Source: CAZCAQ01 sp964540135 (GTDB lineage Bacteria > Patescibacteriota > WWE3 > UBA101185 > UBA10185). From it: 64,000 bases of DNA. Positions 33,829-41,169 of the stretch are shown piece by piece. The stretch lies in NCBI GenBank assembly GCA_964540135.1, contig CAZILK010000002.1, positions 1 through 64,000 on the forward strand. The letters run 5' to 3'. The translations under genes and the position numbers were made by a program. The notes below the pieces were generated by a model that was not told the origin of the DNA, did no database searches, and saw only the letters and a list, made by a program, of their open reading frames with translations. Position 1 is the stretch's first letter. Every line of letters begins with the position of its first letter.

Positions 33829-35499
33829 CTACATCGGAAGGCCGCCGTCAAAGATATTAACTAAATTTTCAGGACTGACGTTATTAATAGATGTTCCAAC
33901 AACAGGACTTATATTCATATCGGTTAGTTCCCCAACTTCAAATTTATTTTTTGTTTCGGGTTTAACACTTGATAAAACACATCGAATACCTTTGATACGG
34001 GAGAAATGTGCTTTAACGACTTCTTCAACAAGAGCTTTATTTTTTGAATTTTCAAGCCTTTCTTTGTGAAACTTATAAACAACCTCAAGAATAAGTTCAC
34101 CTGAATCGTAATTAATGGGTTTACAGGACTTCAGGAGGGCTGAGATTGAGTTATTAATGAGAGATGCGCTGTTTACTATCTCTTCCCATTTATGAGACAC
34201 CTCGTCAACCACACCGCTGTTCTCAGCTTGAAGATTATCATCCACCGCTTGAATTTCATCAGAAAGTGCTTCACCTTTTTTATTTGCACTAGTTCTTAGA
34301 AATTCAACTGAAATACCCTTACCGTTATCTTCATCATCGTTGTCTTCAACCTGTTCTGGCGCACCTTTAGCTTTGGGACTAGGTTTATCTGTCTGCTTTG
34401 TTTTTGTGCTCTCTTCTTCTTTGAAATCCGAGCAGAGTCTTGCAACTGCTATCTCAAGCGGTAGTTCATGAATTGGATATGACTTTATTCTGCTCTGGGC
34501 TTCAGCAAAAGTCTCAAGCATCTCAACCAGTCTTGCAGGAGTTAATGAATTAGCTTGTTTTTTGGCAAGCTCTTGATCAAAACTTTCTTGCTGGATTCCG
34601 GATTTTGTAAATAGAAGAGATCGTAAGTAGAAAAGAAGATCACTTGTCCAGGATGTAAGATCAATACCCTGCTCAGTTAAAGAATTAAGAAGACTTAAAG
34701 CTCCTTTTGTGTCTTTAGTAATAATACTTTCTGTGAAAAGACCAATTGTTGTAGCAGTTGAGAAGAAATCTTTAATTCCCCCTTCTACCGCTTGCTCCAG
34801 CATGGTTTCTGCATCTCTAAACCCACCTCGTGCAATACGGGCTATACTTGTTAGTTGTGAGAGAAGTATCTTTTCTTTACCTTTTAATTGGGCGAGTTCT
34901 TCTTCTGTTTTTACAACCTGAATTCCCTCAGCTTTGCAAATTAACTCCATCTTAGTGACAAGTTGAGCAATTGTTGCCCTCTTAAACTTAAACACCTGAC
35001 ACCTGGATTTTATTGTGTCCGGAACTTTATGTTCCTCAGTTGTGCAGAGTATAAAAACAGCATGTTTCGGAGGCTCTTCAAGAGTTTTTAGTAAAGCGTT
35101 AAATGCTTCGGTTGTTAACATGTGAACTTCATCTATGATATAGATTTTCTTAAGGCCGTTTACCGGCGTTAGTTTAACCTTTTCACGCAGTGCTCTTATA
35201 TCATCAATACCTCTATTGCTTGCTGCATCAATCTCTATGAGATCAATAAAAGACCCGTTTTGCATCTCAATACAGTTAGGGCATTTACAGCATGGGTCGC
35301 CAGTTTTAAGAAGATTTGTACAATTTAAAGCTTTTGCAAGAACTCTAGCTGTTGTTGTTTTTCCAGTACCTCTTGAGCCTATAAATAAATAGGCGTGGGC
35401 TGTTTTACCTGTTGTTAGTTGCTTTGCAATTGCTACTGAAACCTCATTTGGTTGTGATATTTCTGTAAAAGTCTGTGGGCGGTATTTTGTATAGTACAT
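33829..35499 (-). CDS. dnaX: DNA polymerase III subunit gamma/tau
   Basis: 556 aa. AAA+ clamp-loader ATPase: Walker A GSRGTGKTT near residue 44, the zinc-binding CCKCPNC, Walker B IIDEVHML, and SRC sensor motif (IKSRCQVFKF). Residues about 365-430 form a charged linker, and a C-terminal domain (about 435-556) replaces the tau tail. No A-rich frameshift signal for a short gamma form is obvious. It is the second gene after pth (11-base gap) and is followed by recR. Confidence 0.95.
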   Translation of the reverse strand: MYYTKYRPQTFTEISQPNEVSVAIAKQLTTGKTAHAYLFIGSRGTGKTTTARVLAKALNCTNLLKTGDPCCKCPNCIEMQNGSFIDLIEIDAASNRGIDDIRALREKVKLTPVNGLKKIYIIDEVHMLTTEAFNALLKTLEEPPKHAVFILCTTEEHKVPDTIKSRCQVFKFKRATIAQLVTKMELICKAEGIQVVKTEEELAQLKGKEKILLSQLTSIARIARGGFRDAETMLEQAVEGGIKDFFSTATTIGLFTESIITKDTKGALSLLNSLTEQGIDLTSWTSDLLFYLRSLLFTKSGIQQESFDQELAKKQANSLTPARLVEMLETFAEAQSRIKSYPIHELPLEIAVARLCSDFKEEESTKTKQTDKPSPKAKGAPEQVEDNDDEDNGKGISVEFLRTSANKKGEALSDEIQAVDDNLQAENSGVVDEVSHKWEEIVNSASLINNSISALLKSCKPINYDSGELILEVVYKFHKERLENSKNKALVEEVVKAHFSRIKGIRCVLSSVKPETKNKFEVGELTDMNISPVVGTSINNVSPENLVNIFDGGLPM

Positions 35500-35510
35500 A
35501 GATTTTCAGT

Positions 35511-36044
35511 TTAAAGCGTTTTTACAAAAGTTTCAAAGCTTTTTAATATTTGCTCTTCTTCCTCACGAAGAAAGTTTTGCAGTACATAGTTTTCGATATC
35601 AAATTGAGCTTGTGCGGGTCTTCCAACCCCAACTCTTATTCTATAAAAATCAAGAGTACCAATATGCTCTTTAATACTTTCAATTCCATGGTGTCCGGCA
35701 GACCCACTATTTTTGGCAAGTTTAATCCTGCCAAGTTCTAAATCAACATCGTCATGAATAACAACAAGATCCGCAGGACTCTTTTTATAAAAGTTCAAAA
35801 TCTTACTAACTGCTTCACCAGAATTGTTCATAAATGTCTGCGGTTTTGCAAAAATACTAGAGTCGGTTTTTATAATCAAGGATTTGAACTGAGCCTGCTT
35901 AAGCCATGTATCAGTTCCGTGAACAAAAAAGGTGTCCAAGATTATAAATCCTATATTGTGTCTTGTGTTTGTATATTTTTCACCAGGATTGCCAAGCCCT
36001 ACAATAAGTTTATTTGAAAAAAAAGGACTACTCATCTCCATCAT
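35511..36044 (-). CDS. pth: peptidyl-tRNA hydrolase
   Basis: 177 aa from the ATG at 36044, selected because GGGGGTG lies just upstream and the N-terminus then begins near the usual LIVGLGNPG. Longer in-frame starts add unrelated residues. It releases peptides from stalled peptidyl-tRNA. The catalytic His is in NTRHNIGF, with Asn in QTFMNNSGE and Asp in VIHDDVDLELG, and a GSAGHHG loop. Its start overlaps the ybeY end by 17 bases. Confidence 0.94.
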   Translation of the reverse strand: MMEMSSPFFSNKLIVGLGNPGEKYTNTRHNIGFIILDTFFVHGTDTWLKQAQFKSLIIKTDSSIFAKPQTFMNNSGEAVSKILNFYKKSPADLVVIHDDVDLELGRIKLAKNSGSAGHHGIESIKEHIGTLDFYRIRVGVGRPAQAQFDIENYVLQNFLREEEEQILKSFETFVKTL

Positions 36045-36336
36045 GATGCACCCCCAACAGGTGAAGCATGCCGTGCCCAACAAGTTCCGAAACTTCTTCT
36101 TCAACTGAATTACCATACTTACCTGCTTGTCTTTGTGCTTGATCTTTGTTTACAACAATATCCCCTAAAAAATAATCCCCTTCATGCTCTTCATCTATGT
36201 TAAATGACAAAACATCAGTTGGATAATCTCGCTTAAGGTATTTTTTGTTGAGTTTTTGGATTTCAACATCACCAACAACAGAAACAGAAACAACAAGTTT
36301 GTTTTTTTTGTTTAACTCAGGCTTTTTTGTAAACAT
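36028..36336 (-). CDS. ybeY: endoribonuclease YbeY, short form
   Basis: 102 aa against about 150 in most bacteria. The zinc motif is intact (HGMLHLLGVHH), preceded by YPTDVLSF and LGDIVV. YbeY takes part in 16S rRNA 3'-end maturation and ribosome quality control. It is 9 bases downstream of rpsU, and ribosomal protein S21 is a known functional neighbour of YbeY. The missing part is the N-terminal extension. Confidence 0.9.
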   Translation of the reverse strand: MFTKKPELNKKNKLVVSVSVVGDVEIQKLNKKYLKRDYPTDVLSFNIDEEHEGDYFLGDIVVNKDQAQRQAGKYGNSVEEEVSELVGHGMLHLLGVHHDGDE

Positions 36337-36345
36337 AAGCCCCTG

Positions 36346-36543
36346 TTATTTACTCTTTTTTGTTCCGGTTAAAATATACTTTCGAACTCGCTCTTTTAAG
36401 AGTTGTCTTCTAAGTTCACTTGGTTTGTAGTATCTTTCACGTTTCTTAAGTTCTTTTAAAACACCTGCTCTATGTACTTCTCTGTTAAATCTCTTAAGAG
36501 CTGCGTCAAAAGATTCGTTATTTCTAATTTTTACTTTTGTCAT
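36346..36543 (-). CDS. rpsU: 30S ribosomal protein S21
   Basis: 65 aa, with the basic S21 pattern ESFDAALKRFNREV and a KKRERYYKPSELRR segment. It assists initiation by base pairing around the anti-Shine-Dalgarno region. A perfect 6-bp hairpin occupies the place of the ribosome-binding site 7 nt upstream. Confidence 0.93.
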   Translation of the reverse strand: MTKVKIRNNESFDAALKRFNREVHRAGVLKELKKRERYYKPSELRRQLLKERVRKYILTGTKKSK

Positions 36544-36550
36544 ATTTATG

Positions 36551-36571
36551 GCAGACTAAATAGTTGTCTGC
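36551..36571 (-). promoter_or_regulatory. hairpin immediately upstream of rpsU
   Basis: GCAGAC, a 9-nt loop and GTCTGC form a perfect 6-bp stem ending 7 nt before the rpsU ATG. No U tract follows, so it does not look like a terminator. It may control S21 translation or mark an RNA processing site. Confidence 0.45.
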
Positions 36572-36600
36572 TAAATTACACCCCCAAACTATTTTTAATT

Positions 36601-36951
36601 CTATGTTTCACCTAACGGTTCTGTTTTTGAGCCACCTAGCAAATGAAAGTGCTCGTGCTCAAAATGGTTATACCCGGCACCATTGTTTACCAATTTATAA
36701 CCAGTCTTGTCAAGCCCTAGTAGCTTAACAGTTTCATAGATTGACATAAACATCTTATCCCAATAACCTTCTGAACTATAATCCCCTGCTAAGGTATTTT
36801 GTTTCTCTCTATGCTGTTTATCTAGAATTAAAACATGAACCGGAGCTTTTGGGAACTTATTATGAATTACCAAAAAGTCTTCTGACTCATATACCTTGCG
36901 ACTAGGCTCGCTACCGTCAATTATTGAACAAAATAAACAAGATGCTGACAC
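36601..36951 (-). CDS. HIT-family nucleotide-binding hydrolase
   Basis: 116 aa. The His-triad segment reads HFEHEHFHLLGG and the N-terminus has CLFCSII, a zinc-type pair. HIT proteins hydrolyse purine nucleoside phosphoramidates or dinucleotide polyphosphates. The start is GTG with TATACT exactly 6 nt upstream (36958-36963). It lies upstream of rpsU on the same strand. Confidence 0.9.
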   Translation of the reverse strand: MSASCLFCSIIDGSEPSRKVYESEDFLVIHNKFPKAPVHVLILDKQHREKQNTLAGDYSSEGYWDKMFMSIYETVKLLGLDKTGYKLVNNGAGYNHFEHEHFHLLGGSKTEPLGET

Positions 36952-37014
36952 ACACCCAGTATATGCTAGTATCGGAGCTTAAGGCAAGTTTAGAGACTGT
37001 GTGCAAGTGCTTAT

Positions 37015-38151
37015 TTAAAAGCTAAAAACAGATGCTATATCTTTTACTGTAACAAGAACGATTAGTCCAAGAAGAGCTATCATGCCCCACTTATGCATAA
37101 AGTTTTCGATAGCTGGAGAAACCTTTTTACGCGTTACACTCTCGATGAGGACAAAAACAAGTCTACCACCGTCAAGCGCTGGGAATGGCATGATATTTAA
37201 AAAGGCAAGACTTAACGAGAGTACAGCCATCAAGTCTATAATACCTAAGAAAGCCTCTTTCCCGCCATAATCCAAAATACTACCAACAACACCAAAGATA
37301 CCAATTGGTCCCGATACTGATTCGGATAACCCGCTTGCGTCTTTTTCTTTAACTGAAGTACTTACAATACTTCCCATCGTAGACATGCTGTAAGACAAGA
37401 TATTGTAGGAGTGCAAAACTCCAGCTAGAGCTTTATTGGAGCCTTCATACGACAAAGTTACAGCTTTACTTAAAGCAACTCCTAGAAGCCCCTCTCCTTT
37501 ATCATTTGAGATAGTAGTTAATTCAACTGTTTTAAGTGTTCTTTTAAGGCTGATTACATCCATCACAAGGACTTTTATCTTCTGATTAGGTTTTGCTTTT
37601 AATTTCTCTTTAATGTCAGTTACTGTGTAAACAGGTTCTCCATTAATCTCAATAACTGCCTCCCCTACTTCAAGGCCTGCTTTTTTGGCAAGTGAATTTG
37701 GAGCAAAACCACTAATTACTGTATTTGTGATCTTTTCTTGGCCAAATTTGAAATCATAATCAAAAAGAAGAGGCATAGTGAGTGATTTAAAATTGGTAAA
37801 GGTGAAAAAGACGTAATACAAAACAATACCAAGTAAAACATTCATTGAGACTCCTGCAACAAGAACTACAGCCCTTTGCCATGGCTTTTTAGCTGAAAAA
37901 CTTCTTGGATCATAAACTGTTTGAGATGTTTCGTCCGCGTCTTCGCCAAGGAGTTTTACAAAACCCCCGAAAGGCAAAGCATTGATTGAGTAAAGTGTTT
38001 CGCCTCGTTTTTTACCCCAAATTCTTGGCGGGAGACCAAAACCAAACTCTTCAACCTTTATACCAAAACCTTTTGCTGTAATAAAATGGCCAAACTCGTG
38101 TATAAACACAAGAGTAGATAGGATTAAAAAAAAGATTAAAAATGTAAACAT
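37015..38151 (-). CDS. rseP: site-2 intramembrane metalloprotease (RseP/M50 family)
   Basis: 378 aa. The zinc motif HEFGHF is in the first membrane helix, a single PDZ domain lies at about 140-215 (GFAPNSLAKKAGLEVGEAV), and the second metal motif is FPALDGGR near residue 325. It cleaves membrane-spanning regulators or leftover signal peptides. It lies 7 bases after frr; uppS, cdsA and dxr, which commonly separate the two, are absent. Confidence 0.95.
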   Translation of the reverse strand: MFTFLIFFLILSTLVFIHEFGHFITAKGFGIKVEEFGFGLPPRIWGKKRGETLYSINALPFGGFVKLLGEDADETSQTVYDPRSFSAKKPWQRAVVLVAGVSMNVLLGIVLYYVFFTFTNFKSLTMPLLFDYDFKFGQEKITNTVISGFAPNSLAKKAGLEVGEAVIEINGEPVYTVTDIKEKLKAKPNQKIKVLVMDVISLKRTLKTVELTTISNDKGEGLLGVALSKAVTLSYEGSNKALAGVLHSYNILSYSMSTMGSIVSTSVKEKDASGLSESVSGPIGIFGVVGSILDYGGKEAFLGIIDLMAVLSLSLAFLNIMPFPALDGGRLVFVLIESVTRKKVSPAIENFMHKWGMIALLGLIVLVTVKDIASVFSF

Positions 38152-38158
38152 AGGTTAA

Positions 38159-38707
38159 TTAGATTTCAAGAATTGCTTGTCTTTTGCTTTCCCCAATCTC
38201 GGTAACTTCTGAGATCTTATCTTTCACAATCTTTTCTACTTCTTCTTTTTGTGCAAATTTTTCATCTTCGCCAATTTCTTTATCAGTAAACAATTTATCC
38301 ACATATTTAATAGCGTCTTGTCTAATATTACGCATTGACTGCCTTGCCTGCTCCATTTTGGTATTTATTACCTTTGCAAACTCTTCTCTTCTTTCCTCAG
38401 AAAGTGGTGGGATTGGAATTCTTAAAACACCATCTGCTGAAACCGGATTTAATTTAAGATCGCTATTTCTAATTGCTTTATCAATAAGTGCGAGAACACT
38501 TTTATCCCAGGGGGACACTACAATTAGTTGTGGTTCTGGAACTGAAATTGTTGCAAGTTCTTTTACTTTCATAACAGTACCGTAAGCTTCAATACCCATA
38601 TCTTCAATTAGGGTTGGGCTTGCTCTCCCTGTTCTAACCTGAGAAATATCAGTCTTGAAAAACTCTATTGCACTGTCTAGTTTTTTGATTAATTCGTTTT
38701 TAGTCAT
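38159..38707 (-). CDS. frr: ribosome recycling factor
   Basis: 182 aa, standard length. Conserved features are VRTGRASPTLIEDM, ISVPEPQLIVVSPWDKS and the C-terminal helix. It splits post-termination ribosomes together with EF-G. It starts 3 bases after tsf; the pyrH gene found between tsf and frr in most bacteria is missing. Confidence 0.96.
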   Translation of the reverse strand: MTKNELIKKLDSAIEFFKTDISQVRTGRASPTLIEDMGIEAYGTVMKVKELATISVPEPQLIVVSPWDKSVLALIDKAIRNSDLKLNPVSADGVLRIPIPPLSEERREEFAKVINTKMEQARQSMRNIRQDAIKYVDKLFTDKEIGEDEKFAQKEEVEKIVKDKISEVTEIGESKRQAILEI

Positions 38708-38710
38708 TAA

Positions 38711-39169
38711 TTATTCTTTAACAGCGTATCTAACAAATCGGCTCAGTTCTATTTTTTCACCAATTTTGGCAATTGCTTGATTAATGAGATCTGCGATCTT
38801 AAGTGATGGATCTTTAATGTAGGTATCAGCCAAAACTTCTTCAACTGTTTCGTATTTAATTGCACAAACTTGCTTTGCAAGACTATTAGCAAGTTCAATA
38901 AAATCAGCATTTTTAGCAACAAAGTCAGTTTCACATGATAGATGGACAAGGCTTGCCATTTTACCGCCTGCATGAACATAAGAAGCTATAACGCCTTCAA
39001 GCGTTGTCCTGTCAGCTTTTTTTAAAGCTTTGCTGAGGCTATTTTTCATAAGGTATTCTTTAGCTTTTGAAAAATCCCCGCCTACCTCGTCAAGTGCTTT
39101 TTTAGCATCCATAACTCCAGCACCAGTCTCTTCTCGTAGTTTTTTTATATCTTCTGTTGATACTGCCAT
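38711..39169 (-). CDS. tsf: elongation factor Ts, short form
   Basis: 152 aa against about 280 in E. coli and about 200 in Thermus. The N-terminal UBA-like domain (LREETGAGVMDAKKAL) and the TDFVAKN motif of the core that displaces GDP from EF-Tu are retained. The second half of the core and the dimerisation module are missing. A strong AAAAGGAGA ribosome-binding site precedes the ATG. It follows rpsB as usual. Confidence 0.94.
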   Translation of the reverse strand: MAVSTEDIKKLREETGAGVMDAKKALDEVGGDFSKAKEYLMKNSLSKALKKADRTTLEGVIASYVHAGGKMASLVHLSCETDFVAKNADFIELANSLAKQVCAIKYETVEEVLADTYIKDPSLKIADLINQAIAKIGEKIELSRFVRYAVKE

Positions 39170-39214
39170 AAAATTCTCCTTTTCAAAAAAATATTATCAG
39201 GTTTAAACTTTCGT

Positions 39215-40087
39215 TTAAAGGTCTTTTGCAAGTTCTTCATCTTTTGTTTCTTCTTTTGTGATGTGAACTGCTTGAGCTGTTGTAACTGTAAGCTTAGCAA
39301 GATCCAGTTCTTCTTGTACTTTTACTTCTTCGGCTTCGATGTCAGCTTTTATTTTGGCGTCTTTGGCGAGTTTATCCTCTGCTTGTTTAGCAAACTCTTT
39401 ATAACCTGCCTCTATCGCATCTGCAAAAGCTTTCAAAATAATACCGATTGAGCGCATAGCGTCGTCATTTCCCGGAACAGGGTACTTAACAAGTTTAGGA
39501 TCGGTATTTGTATCAATAAGCGCGAATACCGGTATGCCAATATTATTACCTTCTTTTAAGGCTGTCTTTTCTTTCCTAGCATCTATTAAAACAAGCGCGT
39601 CAGGATTGCCGGTGAGTGACGTAAGACCGCCAAAGTATTTTTCAAGCTTCTCTATATCACGGTCAAGAAGTAGTCGTTCTTTTTTGGTGTACATAGCAAA
39701 ATCCCCTTTTTCTCTTTTCTCTTTAAGTTCAAGGAGTTTTTTTATGCTTTTTCTTAGCATTGGGAAATTGGTTATTGTTCCACCAAGCCATCTTTCGGTA
39801 ACATATAAAGCGCCACATCGTTGTGCCTCAAGAGCTAAAATGTCTTTCGCTTGTCTTTTGGTACCAACAAAAACTATCTTCTTGCCTGTCTTCGCAAGCT
39901 CAAACAATGCGTCGCAAGCTTCTTCAAGCTTTGCGACAGTCTTCTCAAGATCAAAGATATGAACACCTTGCTTGTTGGTGTAGATATACTCAAACATATT
40001 AGGATGCCATCTTTTAACTTGGTGCCCTATATGAACTCTTGATTCAATTAGGTCTGTAATACTTGGTATTTTATAATTTTTTGCCAT
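39215..40087 (-). CDS. rpsB: 30S ribosomal protein S2
   Basis: 290 aa. The S2 core is typical (ESRVHIGHQVKRWHPNM, FVGTKRQAKD, ERWLGGTITNF, PGNDDAMRS). A Lys/Glu-rich extension of about 50 residues at the C-terminus is longer than in model species. S2 is among the last proteins to join the small subunit. It heads rpsB-tsf-frr-rseP. No clear -10 box adjoins the ATG, unlike most first genes here. Confidence 0.96.
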   Translation of the reverse strand: MAKNYKIPSITDLIESRVHIGHQVKRWHPNMFEYIYTNKQGVHIFDLEKTVAKLEEACDALFELAKTGKKIVFVGTKRQAKDILALEAQRCGALYVTERWLGGTITNFPMLRKSIKKLLELKEKREKGDFAMYTKKERLLLDRDIEKLEKYFGGLTSLTGNPDALVLIDARKEKTALKEGNNIGIPVFALIDTNTDPKLVKYPVPGNDDAMRSIGIILKAFADAIEAGYKEFAKQAEDKLAKDAKIKADIEAEEVKVQEELDLAKLTVTTAQAVHITKEETKDEELAKDL

Positions 40088-40196
40088 GTTTTTTCAGTTA
40101 AGCTTGGGGTAAAGGATAGAAAACACAATGTAAGTTATTCAAACAAACAAAGTTAATGTTTTCTCTCTTTTACTTTTGGCTTTATAAATAAGTATC

Positions 40197-40244
40197 AAAA
40201 AAGCCTCACCTGCAGGTTGTCAACCAGAGAGTTGCAGGTACTCA
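40197..40244 (-). terminator. rho-independent terminator (minus strand)
   Basis: ACCTGCA (40208-40214) and TGCAGGT (40233-40239) form a 7-bp stem enclosing the small hairpin GGTTG-T-CAACC. On the minus strand this is followed by a run of six T (40197-40202). It ends transcription of the gene at 40287-41072 and isolates it from rpsB. Confidence 0.7.
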
Positions 40245-40286
40245 GGAAACTTAGCATAAAAACTGCTTGGTTTCAAGATGTTTGCC

Positions 40287-41072
40287 CTATTTCCACTGCC
40301 ACGATGCTATCAAGGTAGCAAGATCTTGTTGCTGACCGAGCTGAAGTTCTGGATCAAGATACCCGTCTTGAACAGTCATTAGCTGAAAATTCCGAGCCGG
40401 AAAACCTGAAACGTTATACTCTTTTGGCGCCAAAACAAAGATATGCACCGATTTAACAAGATTAACTGCGTTGCCTTCAATAACTTTCATAGCATCAACA
40501 CCACCAAGTTTGATAGCCTCTTCTTCAAAAGTAACAGTTGGCGATGTTTTAAGTGTATTTGCAATAAACTTGTCAGCCATTTGCTTTGGGGTTGCCCCGT
40601 CTTGTACAACTGCAAGAGTTATATTAACGCTGAAAGGATAAGCTTGATTGGTTGAAATGTACTGTAAACATGAATTATCTTCACCGGCATTGTGGTTCAT
40701 CGGGATAAAAAGCGAGTAGCAAAGAGTTTCTTTAGGTACATAGCCTGGAAAATCACCAGCTACAGGTGGTTCTTGTTCCGGCGCTGCCGGAGTTTGAGAA
40801 CTATCACTGTCCGAGGATCGTTCTTGCTTAAACACACTTACCTCAGGTGGGGTAGTAGTTTGCTTCGCATCCATTACCCCAGGATCTGATGGCGGAAGCA
40901 CGTTTACGCCAGTTTGTTTATTAAACAAAAGGAGTGAACCAAAAACACTAACTATTACAATCAATGCAACAAGCAATATAGCTACCCCAACAAGTAGTTT
41001 GGTGTTGCTGCTTTTATGTATCTGCAAAGGTTCATTTTGAGTTTCAAGGGTGTTCTGAGGTTGTATCTCCAT
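40287..41072 (-). CDS. membrane-anchored extracytoplasmic protein, unknown function
   Basis: 261 aa. A cytoplasmic N-terminus of about 25 residues, one membrane helix (LLVGVAILLVALIVIVSVFGSLLLF), a Pro/Ser/Gln-rich spacer (about 60-108) and a folded C-terminal domain with two Cys (LCYSLF and SCLQYI), possibly a disulfide. I recognise no family. TATTAT at 41079-41084 lies 6 nt from the ATG, and a good terminator follows, so it is a single-gene unit. Confidence 0.75.
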   Translation of the reverse strand: MEIQPQNTLETQNEPLQIHKSSNTKLLVGVAILLVALIVIVSVFGSLLLFNKQTGVNVLPPSDPGVMDAKQTTTPPEVSVFKQERSSDSDSSQTPAAPEQEPPVAGDFPGYVPKETLCYSLFIPMNHNAGEDNSCLQYISTNQAYPFSVNITLAVVQDGATPKQMADKFIANTLKTSPTVTFEEEAIKLGGVDAMKVIEGNAVNLVKSVHIFVLAPKEYNVSGFPARNFQLMTVQDGYLDPELQLGQQQDLATLIASWQWK

Positions 41073-41169
41073 AGCAAAATAATAACTGTGGAGATTTTCA
41101 AAGTCAATTTATTTAAAGAATAGATTATGCCTAAATTACAAGTCTGGTTATTAGTTAAAAAGAGCAACT

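Noticed and set aside
33829..35499. Programmed frameshift producing a short DnaX gamma form
   Set aside because: No run of six or more A with a stimulatory hairpin was found near the linker.
38184..38585. 133-codon ORF antisense to frr
   Set aside because: Shadow of a well-conserved gene; no family resemblance.
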